This document shows, one piece after another, positions 28,087 to 36,400 of a DNA stretch of 64,000 bases. This DNA comes from Mycobacterium sp. ITM-2016-00316 (GTDB lineage: Bacteria; Actinomycetota; Actinomycetes; Mycobacteriales; Mycobacteriaceae). The stretch is taken from assembly GCF_002968335.2 (NCBI RefSeq), contig NZ_CP134398.1, forward strand, positions 2,170,001 through 2,234,000. The letters run 5' to 3'. The number at the start of each line of letters is the position of its first letter. Positions within the stretch are counted from its first letter, which is position 1. The position numbers and the translations under genes are program-made. The notes under the pieces are model-generated. The model did not search any database. It was not told the DNA's origin and worked only from the letters and a program-made list of their open reading frames with translations.

Positions 28087-28255
28087 GGGTGGACTCTGGG
28101 ACCAACCTATGTGCTTGCTATGAGGCCCGCCGGGAGCGCGGAAGGGTGGCGCACCGGTTCACATTCGATTCCCAGAGCACGACTACGGTGCTCCCACGTC
28201 TGCGTCCTAGCGTCGAGATCGTCACTTCCGGTGACTCGTACAGAGGAGGAGATCC

Positions 28256-28513
28256 GTGGGAAACCAACGAAAGAAAGTGCTTGTGGCGGCAGGGTCCGCG
28301 GCCGTGTGCGGGGGTATCGCACTGGCTTCCGTCGGGTTCGGTGCGGGGGTGGCGAACGCTTTCCCCGCGCCTCCGCCGCCGGGACCGGGGCAGGGTCTGT
28401 GTCTGCCGCTGCTTCCTTGTGGAGGTCCACCGCCACCCCCGGCGCCGATGATGGGCCCGGGCCCCGGTGCAGGCCCGGGCGCGCTCCCGTTCGGGCCGGG
28501 CCCGAGGTTCTGA
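28256..28513 (+). CDS. Small secreted Pro/Gly-rich protein
   Basis: An 85-residue precursor starting at GTG with a strong AGGAGGAG site. A signal peptide of about 35 residues ends in VANA before FPAPPPPGPG. The mature 50 residues are almost only Pro, Gly and Ala, with two cysteines (LCLPLLPC) and a PGPGAGPG repeat. Divergent from the GT2-GtrA gene and followed by a strong hairpin. A related, signal-less fragment lies at 33353-33472. Function unknown; a cell-wall or matrix role is a guess. Confidence 0.75.
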   Translation: MGNQRKKVLVAAGSAAVCGGIALASVGFGAGVANAFPAPPPPGPGQGLCLPLLPCGGPPPPPAPMMGPGPGAGPGALPFGPGPRF

Positions 28514-28525
28514 CTGAGCAGCACT

Positions 28526-28559
28526 GCGCGGCGCGTGGGCCACGGTCCGCGCGCCGCGC
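28526..28559 (+). terminator. Strong terminator-like hairpin after the small secreted protein
   Basis: Arms 28526-28541 and 28544-28559 pair over 16 positions (14 Watson-Crick, 2 G-U) with GCGCGGCGCG at the base; the innermost pairs would open into the loop. It lies 13 bp after the stop. There is no U-tract, as is usual for mycobacterial I-shaped terminators. The remaining gap to 28703 holds no gene. Confidence 0.65.
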
Positions 28560-28703
28560 TTCGGCATCGCCGCACTACCGGATCCGGTTCGGGTGCGCGG
28601 CAGACAAAGCTCGCCCACAGACTGTGCACAGGGCCCGGCTAAGGAGCTGTCACAGAATCGACAGGTGCACAACACCGGTGCGGCTGCCCATCGATCATTT
28701 TCG

Positions 28704-29423
28704 GTGGCGAACGCCGATCGCATAACCCACCCCGACGGATCCCCGATCGAAGTTCTCGTCGTCGACGACGAGCCGGCGCTCAGCGAGCTCGTCTCGATGG
28801 TGCTGCGGTATGAGGGCTGGGAGGTCGCCACGGCGTCCGACGGTGCGGCGGCGATCCATCGCGCGGCGGCGGTCTGCCCGGACGTGGTGGTACTGGACCT
28901 GATGTTGCCCGATATGAGCGGCCTGGACGTATTGCAGGAACTTCGTCGCATGAGACCCGAACTGCCCGTGCTCCTGCTGACCGCAAAAGACTCCGTGGAG
29001 GACCGAATCGCCGGACTGTCCGCGGGGGGAGATGACTACGTCACCAAGCCTTTCAGCGTCGAGGAGATGATCCTGCGACTGCGTGCCCTGGTGCGGCGAT
29101 CTGGCCGTGGTGTGGTCGACGGAACCAGCCGCCTCGTCGTCGGCGATCTCGTCCTTGACGAAGACAGCCATGAGGTCACCCGCGCGGGGGAGGAGCTCTT
29201 CCTCACCGCCACGGAGTTCTCCGTTCTCCGGGTCCTGATGCGCAATCCGCGGCGGGTGCTCACCAAGTCTCAGATTCTGGAACATGTGTGGGACTACGAC
29301 TTCGAAGGCCGTTCGAATGTGGTGGAGCTCTATATCTCGTATCTCCGAAAGAAGGTGGATGCGGCTCGGCCACCGATGATCCATACCGTTCGAGGCGTCG
29401 GGTATGTCCTCAAACCACGATAG
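28704..29423 (+). CDS. OmpR/PhoP-family response regulator
   Basis: A 239-residue regulator when started at GTG 28704. Receiver domain: acidic pocket VVDDE, phospho-acceptor Asp near residue 65 in VVLDLMLPD, and the Lys of YVTKPFS. The C-terminal winged helix ends with VVELYISYLRKKVD and TVRGVGYVLKPR. The sequence resembles mycobacterial PhoP most in its GGDDYVTKPFS segment, but PhoP proper should be elsewhere in the genome. The frame is open to 28593, so the start is uncertain. It overlaps the kinase gene by 20 bp. Confidence 0.9.
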   Translation: MANADRITHPDGSPIEVLVVDDEPALSELVSMVLRYEGWEVATASDGAAAIHRAAAVCPDVVVLDLMLPDMSGLDVLQELRRMRPELPVLLLTAKDSVEDRIAGLSAGGDDYVTKPFSVEEMILRLRALVRRSGRGVVDGTSRLVVGDLVLDEDSHEVTRAGEELFLTATEFSVLRVLMRNPRRVLTKSQILEHVWDYDFEGRSNVVELYISYLRKKVDAARPPMIHTVRGVGYVLKPR

Positions 29424-31116
29424 GCCCAGTGGGCGCGACCGGGTCGTCCGGATGCTCAAGCCGAACACCTGGCCGTTGCGGATCCGGCTGGTCGCTGCGG
29501 TCGCAGTCCTGGGCGTCAGCCTGTGCATCGCCGTGAGTGCGGCGACACTGCTGGCACTGAGGACTTATCTCATCGGTCAACTCGATGCACAGGTGCTCGA
29601 AACGCAGTCGCGCTCGGTGATGTTCTACCAGATGGGCAGCGTGCCGTTTCTGCGCTTCTCCGGACCAGGGCCGCTCTTCCTGGACGGTCCGGGCCAGTCA
29701 TCGGGAACGGTCGGCGCGGTCAAATCGGCGAACACCATCGCAGCGGCGGCGGTGAACACGGCAACCGGAAACCGGCAGGCACTGACTCCCGCTGCGGCTG
29801 ATCAACTCAAGGATGTGCCGGACGAGCAGATGGTCAGCATCGATCTCGACGGGCTCGGTGATTACCGCCTGACCGCGTATCCGATCGAGGGCACCGATGT
29901 CGTCATCATCGCCGGCCTCTCCATGTCGGGGGTGCAAGCCACGCTCGCGTCCGCAGCCTGGATCATCGGTGGATCATCGTTGGTGGCATTGGTTGCCACC
30001 GTCGCTGCAGGCATGGTGATCATCCGCCGTCAGTTGGACCCGTTGTCGCGGATGTCGGTTGCCGCGCAACGTATTGCCGGCCTTCGGTTGGACCGGGGCG
30101 AGGTGCAGCTGCCGACGCCTCTGGAGCCGGTGAATCCTGCGACCGCCCACACCGAGGTCGGCCGGCTGGGCACCGCCTTCAACACGATGGTGGACAGGGT
30201 GGCCGAGGGACTGACGGCGCGTCACACCAGCGAAATGCGTATTCGCCAGTTTGTCGCCGATGCCAGCCATGAGTTGCGGACCCCGTTGGCGTCGATCAAG
30301 GGCTATACCGAGTTCGCAGAGCGCCTCGTCGGGGACGCCGATGAGCAGGGCGACCTCCACCATCGTGGGGACTTGGTGCACGCCCTGCGCAGGGTTCACG
30401 ATGAGTCCCGACGGATGAGCCAACTCGTCGAAGACATGTTGTTGCTGGCCCGACTGGATACCGGTCGACCCGTTGCCACCGACGAGCTCGACGTATCCGA
30501 CCTGGTGATCAATGCCGTCCACGACGCCCATATCGCAGGACCGGATCACCTGTGGACCTTGGATATTCCGCCCGAATCAGTAGGCCTGATCGGGGACCGG
30601 TCCCGTCTCTACCAGGCCGTCGCCAACCTGCTGTCGAACGCCCGCATCCACACTCCACCCGGGACGAAGATCGTCACCTCGTTGGTGTCGCACGTCGACC
30701 GATCGGTCACACTCACCGTCGCCGACGACGGCCCCGGAATACCCGAAGACCTGCTGCCCCACGTATTCGAACGCTTCGCTCGCGGTGACGGCTCCCGATC
30801 TCGAGACTCCGGCAGCACCGGGCTGGGGCTCGCGATCACGCGGGCGGTGATCAAGGCCCATCATGGCGGGATCGACGTCCGCAGCGACCGACATGGCACC
30901 CGCGTCACGGTGACACTCCCGGCAGGCGACTTTCAGGGCGTGCAGGCGGGCCGCGCCGTGTCTGCTCCATCCACGAGCGCCAGCCAGGACACCAACAATT
31001 GCTGTGCACGGCCGTTTCCCCCGCCGAACTGTGCGGAAATGCCCAGCCCCAAGATGAAGGCGAGCGTCGCTTCCACGGACACCGCGAGTCCGCCGTCTTG
31101 CTCGTCGGGGCCTTGA
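29404..31116 (+). CDS. Sensor histidine kinase
   Basis: A 570-residue kinase. TM1 about 28-50, an extracellular domain of about 130 residues with Pro/Gly-rich GPGPLFLDGPGQ, TM2 about 183-205, then HAMP. The phospho-His is about 289 in FVADASHELRTP; N box NLLSNARIH, DDGPGIP and GSTGLGLAI follow. The ATPase domain ends with VTVTLPAG near 30930; the last about 60 residues (Ser, Pro, Cys rich) are read antisense through the ArsR-TetR gene and look like stop-codon loss. ATG 29452 is an alternative start. Confidence 0.9.
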   Translation: MSSNHDRPSGRDRVVRMLKPNTWPLRIRLVAAVAVLGVSLCIAVSAATLLALRTYLIGQLDAQVLETQSRSVMFYQMGSVPFLRFSGPGPLFLDGPGQSSGTVGAVKSANTIAAAAVNTATGNRQALTPAAADQLKDVPDEQMVSIDLDGLGDYRLTAYPIEGTDVVIIAGLSMSGVQATLASAAWIIGGSSLVALVATVAAGMVIIRRQLDPLSRMSVAAQRIAGLRLDRGEVQLPTPLEPVNPATAHTEVGRLGTAFNTMVDRVAEGLTARHTSEMRIRQFVADASHELRTPLASIKGYTEFAERLVGDADEQGDLHHRGDLVHALRRVHDESRRMSQLVEDMLLLARLDTGRPVATDELDVSDLVINAVHDAHIAGPDHLWTLDIPPESVGLIGDRSRLYQAVANLLSNARIHTPPGTKIVTSLVSHVDRSVTLTVADDGPGIPEDLLPHVFERFARGDGSRSRDSGSTGLGLAITRAVIKAHHGGIDVRSDRHGTRVTVTLPAGDFQGVQAGRAVSAPSTSASQDTNNCCARPFPPPNCAEMPSPKMKASVASTDTASPPSCSSGP

Positions 31117-31940
31117 TGGGCGGCCGCTGCACTCATCGACGAGGTGAGGAACCCGCGTACGAGCCCGATGATATCGACACCGTCATCGACCAGATCGGGG
31201 TGACGACTGCAATCCAGTATCAGGCTCGGTAGCGCCGCGGCGGCCGACCAATCGCCATGGGGATTGACCAGTTTGGTGATGAAAGCCTGCAACTGGGTGC
31301 TGACCTGCTCGCCGCGCAGAAAATGAGCGGTGGCTGACGCGGCACGGTCGATGTCCGTGTGAGTCTCGGCCAGCACGGCCCGGTAAAGCGCAGCCTTGGA
31401 GGTGAAATGGTAGTTGATGGCGGCGCGGCTCACTCCCGCCGCGGCGGCCACCGCTCCCATGGCGAGGGCGTCGAATCCGACTCTGAGCGCGAGAGACCTA
31501 GCGGCGAGCACGATTTCAGCTCTTGTGTTGTGTGAACCGCGGGGCCGCCCGCGACGGCGCGATTTACGTCCCGATGACGCGCGCGTCGGAATGAACGTTG
31601 CCGGCACCGTAGCGTCTGTGAGCAACGAAGCGAGGGCGTGCCAGCGCTCAGAGCGGGTCCGGTGGTACTCGTTGGTGCCCCGTCGCTGGGACTCCACCAG
31701 CCCGGCCTCGCGAAGAGTGGCCAGTTGTGTGCTGATCTCCGAGGCCGGTAGTCCTGCGATATCGGCCAACTCACGTTCGTTGATTCCCTCGGTGGAGCAC
31801 TGGCCGAGCGCCGATATGATGCGAAACGCCAGCGGGTCGCCGAGAACACGCAAGGTGACAGCGGCGCCGGGCGAATCTCCATTCTCGTGCGCGGCGCACG
31901 AAGACCAGTTCTCCTCCACCGCGGCGCTACCAGGCATCAC
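30933..31940 (-). CDS. ArsR-TetR double DNA-binding regulator
   Basis: A 335-residue protein with two DNA-binding domains. Residues about 28-105 are an ArsR-type winged helix (LRVLGDPLAFRIISAL, LPASEISTQLATLREAGLV). A basic linker (GRKSRRRGRPRGS) leads to a TetR HTH with AGVSRAAINYHFTSKAALYRAVL and a helical ligand/dimer domain. The combination is unusual. The protein's own C-terminus is helical (FILGLGISAQFGGG) and so genuinely coding, which makes the 184-bp convergent overlap with the kinase tail odd. Likely target: the divergent PhyH-like gene or itself. Confidence 0.85.
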   Translation of the reverse strand: MMPGSAAVEENWSSCAAHENGDSPGAAVTLRVLGDPLAFRIISALGQCSTEGINERELADIAGLPASEISTQLATLREAGLVESQRRGTNEYHRTRSERWHALASLLTDATVPATFIPTRASSGRKSRRRGRPRGSHNTRAEIVLAARSLALRVGFDALAMGAVAAAAGVSRAAINYHFTSKAALYRAVLAETHTDIDRAASATAHFLRGEQVSTQLQAFITKLVNPHGDWSAAAALPSLILDCSRHPDLVDDGVDIIGLVRGFLTSSMSAAAAHQGPDEQDGGLAVSVEATLAFILGLGISAQFGGGNGRAQQLLVSWLALVDGADTARPACTP

Positions 31941-32301
31941 ATTCTCCGTTCCCTCGCCGCCAACATATGCACGCCAGCTAGGTGCACACTGGCAGAGTTC
32001 TATGAAGGGCCTTTGTCTTTTGTCTGCCCAACGTCTGTCGCGGCCCTACGCTGCTTTTGCTCGTGCCGGCGCGGCTATCCGCCCCCGGCCATTCCTTGGT
32101 CGACTGGCGTGTGCTTTTGTCGATTCTGTTGCCAATAGCCGGATTTCACGCGAACCCAGTAGAATTAGCCGAGCAGAGGTCGCCGGCGGTGGCGTCCTCA
32201 TCGAGGCGCCCGGGCATCCAGGGCGGTGTCGCGAAGTCGCCCGGCACACGTCCTATGATCATCGAATGAACCTTTCTATCAACACTTTTGCGTGATCCAC
32301 C
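31941..32301. other. 361-bp divergent intergenic region
   Basis: No convincing gene. Base composition is visibly richer in A and T than the core (CTTTTGTCGATTCTGTTGCC). Around 31966-31997 there are TGCAC / GTGCA and GCCAG / CTGGC inverted half sites close to the regulator start, a possible binding site for the ArsR-TetR protein. Both divergent promoters must lie here. Confidence 0.4.
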
Positions 32302-33294
32302 GTGAGTTCGCTGCATCCGTCACAGAGGGGTTATCAGTTGATCTGGGATCAGCGCCGGGTACTGGTTCTGCAAGACACGTCCATCGCCGGAATACAGCTG
32401 CGCATGGTCGACGTGGCTCGCCGAGCCTCAGAGCTTCCGGTGCTGAGGAACTTCCGTGCGGGTAACTACGAGAGTCGAGCGGCACGGCACCGCGCCTCCT
32501 TGCCAACGCTGACCGCCAAGGATGAAGCCTGGGTTCACCGCCTCGACACCGAAGGGGTTGCCAGTCGCAGACTGCACATGGAGGGTGCGGTGAACCTCGA
32601 CATCGCTCGCGCGGTCGGGTGGTTGAGGGACAACGGCATCTCCGAACCGGTCACCTACCTGCCGCTCGATCAGCCCAAACTGCTTGGTTCGCTGTATCGA
32701 TGGGGCTTTGATCAGAACAATCTGGACATTGCCGAGAGACATATCCGGCTGCCGGTGCGCTACGTGGGGATGGAAGTCAAGGTGGAGCGTGCCAGTGCAC
32801 CGGCTGCGCGCCAGCAGGTTCGCTACTGGCACCTCGACGCCGAGGATCGCAGGATGTTGAAGATCATTGTCTACCTGAATGATGTGGATTCCGGGAATGG
32901 GCCTTTCGAGTACCTATCGCCATCGTTGAGCGAGTTGGCCCGCCGCCGGCTGCGCTGCCGTCCGGGAATCACGTTCCTGGCGGACGAGGCGATCGCGGCC
33001 GTCGCACCCCCACCCGGTTGGCGTCAGGTGACCGGACCCGCCCGTACCGCCGTGTACGCAGACACGGGTCGCCTCATCCACCGGCTGAAAGCACCGACAG
33101 ACCGCGATCGCTATTCGGCGACATTCGTCTACACCAGCGACAAACCGTACTCGGTGTTCTCGCGGTTCATACCGCCGCGGACCTTTGTCGATGCGGTCGC
33201 CGAGACGTTGACGCCGCGCCAGCGCCGGGCACTGCCCGAGCCCGGCTGGCTGTGCTCTCCGGCCCAGACCGTGAGCCCGCGCAAACATTCTTGA
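32302..33294 (+). CDS. PhyH-like 2-oxoglutarate/Fe(II) dioxygenase family protein
   Basis: A 330-residue protein. The C-terminal half has the phytanoyl-CoA dioxygenase-like pattern WHLDAEDRRMLKIIVYLNDV followed by SGNGPFEYL, with His-x-Asp as iron ligands, and a distal H...R in TGRLIHRLKAP...DRYSATF. The first about 130 residues are a helical region of unknown role. Substrate unknown; it may be a lipid or amino-acid hydroxylase. Start GTG is tentative. It is divergent from the ArsR-TetR regulator and followed by a strong hairpin. Confidence 0.7.
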   Translation: MSSLHPSQRGYQLIWDQRRVLVLQDTSIAGIQLRMVDVARRASELPVLRNFRAGNYESRAARHRASLPTLTAKDEAWVHRLDTEGVASRRLHMEGAVNLDIARAVGWLRDNGISEPVTYLPLDQPKLLGSLYRWGFDQNNLDIAERHIRLPVRYVGMEVKVERASAPAARQQVRYWHLDAEDRRMLKIIVYLNDVDSGNGPFEYLSPSLSELARRRLRCRPGITFLADEAIAAVAPPPGWRQVTGPARTAVYADTGRLIHRLKAPTDRDRYSATFVYTSDKPYSVFSRFIPPRTFVDAVAETLTPRQRRALPEPGWLCSPAQTVSPRKHS

Positions 33295-33307
33295 TAGGAG
33301 CACAGCC

Positions 33308-33341
33308 GTGTGGCCCGAGACGGCATCGTCTCGGGCCACAC
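33308..33341 (+). terminator. Perfect 14-bp terminator hairpin after the PhyH-like gene
   Basis: Arms GTGTGGCCCGAGAC (33308-33321) and GTCTCGGGCCACAC (33328-33341) are exact complements around GGCATC, 14 bp after the stop. Followed by CTATTGGCTTTCT. Likely bidirectional, ending both the dioxygenase gene and any leftward transcript from the next region. Confidence 0.75.
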
Positions 33342-33352
33342 CTATTGGCTTT

Positions 33353-33472
33353 CTACCGCGGTGGCGGACAGGGCGCCGACGGCAGGCAGGGGCTGGGGCC
33401 CGGTACGCCGGGACCGGGGCGCGCCGGTCCGGCGCCGGGGCCGGGGCCCGGTGCGCCGGGAGCATGAATTCC
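33353..33472 (-). pseudogene. Fragment of a secreted Pro/Gly-rich peptide gene
   Basis: On the minus strand the last 36 or so codons before a TAG read GAPGPGPGAGPARPGPG then LPSAPC, closely resembling the mature part of the secreted peptide at 28256-28513 (PGPGAGPG, LPLLPC). No signal peptide is found upstream in any joined frame, so this looks like a decayed or truncated copy. The rest of the gap, 33473-33852, is relatively AT-rich, shows no gene, contains CCCTGT-CGC-ACAGGG at 33728-33742, and should carry the promoter of the next gene. Confidence 0.4.
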
Positions 33473-33852
33473 TTTCTCGATCAGATTGTTTCGCGACGAT
33501 CGTGTGTCCGACTCTTCCACCGTGTCATGAAATCGACAGCGATGGTGACCAGAACACTCCGTTTTGGTTACTGGTCTCATATCGAACTGCTATGTGCCGG
33601 CTGTGAGGTGAACATCTTGGGTGTGATTGACGGTTCGCCGGGAACTCTCGCCCATCCGAGTTGCCGGTAACTGTCCTTCCGATAGCGTCTGCGACGCTTC
33701 GCAATACATGTGCGCAGTGTGTGAAGACCCTGTCGCACAGGGGAAAGCGCGGACACACGTTGTGCATAGGGGGCGCACATGATCGTGCGGCAAGCTTGCC
33801 GGGATCGGGAGGGTCGGCTGCGAGGGCCGGCCCAGGCGGATGGCCAAGTAAG

Positions 33853-34473
33853 GTGTTGAGCACGTTGACGTTCCGGAATGCTGCGGTTGCCGCCGCGGTG
33901 AGCGTGGCCATGCTCAGTTGCCCCGCCGCCTTGGCGCAGGCTGAAGTCGTCGTCGTGCCGGACGTGACCCGGACGACGACGACGGTGGACGGTTGGCAGG
34001 TGACGCTGACGATGACCGAGGCCCGAATCGACGCGGTGCCGAACATGGCCGGTGCTCCCTACACCAAAGAGGGTTATCTCAGTGCAAGATTCACCCTGTC
34101 CGTCGAGGGCGCGGGTGTTCGGCCGGTCGACTCCGGGCAGCTGGTGGTGGGTGCGCAGCTCGGCTGCCAGATCGATCTCAGCGATGGCCTGGATCTGGGG
34201 GTCGGCTTCGATACCGACTTGTTCGATGACACCACGGTCCTGGGTGTCGGTCCCGATATCGGCACGACACTGCGCTCCGGCGGCATCGCGACCGTCGGAC
34301 TCGGGGTCAAGTCGCTGAAGGGGTCGGTCGCCACCATCTCGGTTCAGGATGCCCATGTTCAGGTCGACGAGTGCGGCGGATTGGTCACCGCTCGTCTGTT
34401 CGCATCGGCTCAGACCAGCTCCGAGGTATCCGATGACGCGCTCAACGTCTACGGCCAGGTGCTTCCGCTGTGA
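33853..34473 (+). CDS. MspA-family porin-like protein
   Basis: A 206-residue precursor from GTG 33853 with a signal peptide ending ALAQA. The mature part resembles MspA porins: VDGWQVTLTMTEARID, LVVGAQLGCQIDLSDG and an end DDALNVYGQVLPL. Two cysteines (LGCQI, DECGG) could form a disulfide, which classical MspA lacks. MspA proteins form octameric outer-membrane channels, but this member is divergent, so pore activity is inferred. The stop overlaps the next start (GTGA). Confidence 0.8.
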   Translation: MLSTLTFRNAAVAAAVSVAMLSCPAALAQAEVVVVPDVTRTTTTVDGWQVTLTMTEARIDAVPNMAGAPYTKEGYLSARFTLSVEGAGVRPVDSGQLVVGAQLGCQIDLSDGLDLGVGFDTDLFDDTTVLGVGPDIGTTLRSGGIATVGLGVKSLKGSVATISVQDAHVQVDECGGLVTARLFASAQTSSEVSDDALNVYGQVLPL

Positions 34474-34700
34474 GGGCAATGTCGAGGTCGGCCGTGGCCC
34501 TGCTGACGACCTTCGTGATCATGGTCGGCCTTGCGGGGACCGCGCAGGCGGGTGATGACGATGATGATGACGGACATGGTGATTCGAGCCAGAGTTCCGT
34601 CGAATCATGGCCGCCCACGGAGGTCGGCTGGCCGCCGCTGGCGGTACCCGAAAGCGATGACGGCGACGCCACACCGGTCGTTGTTGTTCCCGCACCTTGA
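34470..34700 (+). CDS. Small secreted Asp-rich protein
   Basis: A 76-residue precursor coupled to the MspA-like gene by a GTGA overlap. Signal peptide ends GTAQA at about residue 27. The mature chain begins with six Asp in a row and has SSQSSVES, two WPP repeats and an acidic ESDDGD patch before VVVVPAP. Ser43-Val-Glu fits the S-x-E pattern favoured by Fam20-like secretory kinases, and a CotH kinase is encoded 1.7 kb downstream; that link is speculation. No known family recognised. Confidence 0.65.
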   Translation: MRAMSRSAVALLTTFVIMVGLAGTAQAGDDDDDDGHGDSSQSSVESWPPTEVGWPPLAVPESDDGDATPVVVVPAP

Positions 34701-34776
34701 TATCGATCGGTTATCGCTGTCACACGAGATCCATAGACATCGGTGATCTTCTGTATGAACCGGGCATGAACGTCGA

Positions 34777-35676
34777 GTGAAAGGCAATGCGGCATTGAAG
34801 GATCTGAAGGAGTGGCTTGCGAAGAAGGCCGCTCGGCCCGAGACCTCGTACGAGGACGTGCCCACTGAGCCGACCGGCTATCAGCAGACGGCGAGTCGCC
34901 TGCATTCGTTCAACCGGTATGAGATCAAGTACCTTCTTGACGAATTCAAAGTCCCCGAACTCCGCGCGAGGCTCGCGGCGCGAATGGGTTCGGATCCGTT
35001 CTCGCCCCAGGGTGGATACCCGGTGACATCGTTGTACTACGACACCGCGGATCTGCGGTTCTACTGGGAGAAGATCGAGGGCTTACGGTTCCGGCGTAAG
35101 CTGCGCCTCCGTCTTTACGGGCAGCCGGCAGACTGCACCGACCAGACGCCGGTTCACGTCGAGATCAAACAGCGGGTCAACCGCGTCACCCAGAAACGCC
35201 GGATCGAAATACCCTACGGTGACGCAAAAGACTGGCTGGACAGGCGAGAGACACTGCTGTGCAGCAGATCTCAAAAGGGATTCGTCGACGAGGTGACGAC
35301 GCTCATCGGCAATCTGGATCTGCGGCCCATCGTCACGACCGGGTACCTGAGAGAGGCTTTCGTGGGCCGTGATGCGGATCTCGGGCTTCGGGTGACGATC
35401 GACCACAAGGTGCACGGGCGCGACCGCGATCTGCATTTCGCGTCCGGTGCGACCAACCGGTTCATCATCCCGCCCAAGCTGGCCGTGGTCGAGATCAAGG
35501 CCAACGAGCGTGTGCCCTATTGGGTCACCGACCTCGCCGCCAGTATCGATATGTCGGTGGTCCGGGTCTCCAAGTACTGCCAGTCCGTGCAGGCCTTCGG
35601 CCTGGCGCCCCGCTCGCGGACCGGGGCGCCCGAACTCGATTACAGCGCACACGAAGTGGCCGGCGCAGCCACCTAG
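34777..35676 (+). CDS. VTC-domain (polyphosphate polymerase-like) protein
   Basis: A 299-residue cytoplasmic protein with a VTC4-like domain (about 40-280). The triphosphate-tunnel basic residues lie in RYEIKYL, LRFRRKLRLRLYG, HVEIKQRV, QKRRIEI; late acidic strand LAVVEIKANERVPYW. Eukaryotic VTC4 makes polyphosphate; bacterial versions occur with DUF4956 and CotH genes but their reaction is unproven. It starts the VTC-DUF4956-CotH cassette, 46 bp before the next gene. Confidence 0.85.
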   Translation: MKGNAALKDLKEWLAKKAARPETSYEDVPTEPTGYQQTASRLHSFNRYEIKYLLDEFKVPELRARLAARMGSDPFSPQGGYPVTSLYYDTADLRFYWEKIEGLRFRRKLRLRLYGQPADCTDQTPVHVEIKQRVNRVTQKRRIEIPYGDAKDWLDRRETLLCSRSQKGFVDEVTTLIGNLDLRPIVTTGYLREAFVGRDADLGLRVTIDHKVHGRDRDLHFASGATNRFIIPPKLAVVEIKANERVPYWVTDLAASIDMSVVRVSKYCQSVQAFGLAPRSRTGAPELDYSAHEVAGAAT

Positions 35677-35722
35677 ATCACCCTCATCGCACACTCCACA
35701 GACACCAAAGGAATGACCACAA

Positions 35723-36400
35723 ATGACCATCGACCTACAAGATCTCAGCGGCACCTTCACGGTGTTCGACGTGGCAGCTTCGCTGATGCTGTCCTTCGTG
35801 CTGGCCTCGATCATCGGATGGGTCTACCGCTACACGCACAAAAACGTCTCCTACAGTCAGTCCTACGTGCAGACCTTGGTCATGGTGTGCATGGTCATCT
35901 CGGTGATCATGCTCGTCGTCGGGTCAAATATCGCACGTGCCTTCGCGCTCGTCGGCGCGCTGTCGGTCATCCGATTCCGCAACGCCATCAAAGAGACTCG
36001 TGATGTCGGCTTCATCTTCCTCGCCATGGCGGTCGGTATGACCACCGGTACCCGGTTCTATCTGCTGGCCGTGGCCGCCACGGCGGTCATCTGTCTGGTG
36101 TTGGTGATCATGTACCGGTTCAACTGGTTCACACTCGATGTCCAGCGCCAGGTTGTCAAAGTCCAGGTGCCGCCGGAGCCCGAGTACACGGCGCGTGTGG
36201 AAGACGTGTTGATCGAGTTCTGCTCGGAGTTCGAGCTGGTGTCGACCGAGTCGGCACGCTCGGGTGCACTCAACGAGTTGTATTACACGGCCCAGTTGAA
36301 GAAGGGCCGCAAGGGCAGTGAACTGATCGCGGCGCTCGGAGCCGTCAACACCGGCCAGCGGGTGACCGTACTGACCGGGTACGACCAGACCGACATCTGA
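35723..36400 (+). CDS. DUF4956 membrane protein
   Basis: A 225-residue membrane protein with four or so N-terminal transmembrane segments (to about residue 130) and a cytoplasmic ferredoxin-like C-terminal domain. The signature VGALSVIRFRNAIKETRD is typical of DUF4956. It regularly accompanies VTC-domain and CotH genes, and may form a channel or scaffold for polymer export. The stop shares its A with the next ATG (TGATG). Confidence 0.85.
   Translation: MTIDLQDLSGTFTVFDVAASLMLSFVLASIIGWVYRYTHKNVSYSQSYVQTLVMVCMVISVIMLVVGSNIARAFALVGALSVIRFRNAIKETRDVGFIFLAMAVGMTTGTRFYLLAVAATAVICLVLVIMYRFNWFTLDVQRQVVKVQVPPEPEYTARVEDVLIEFCSEFELVSTESARSGALNELYYTAQLKKGRKGSELIAALGAVNTGQRVTVLTGYDQTDI

Noticed and set aside
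28094..28177. CTCTGGGA ... TCCCAGAG inverted 8-mers 68 bp apart in the divergent promoter of GT2-GtrA and the secreted peptide
   Set aside because: An 8-bp match at that distance is not rare by chance in a gap of this size; no support for a looped operator.
33728..33742. CCCTGT-CGC-ACAGGG palindrome upstream of the MspA-like gene
   Set aside because: Only 6-bp arms and no second copy or known regulator; noted in the gap description but not claimed as an operator.
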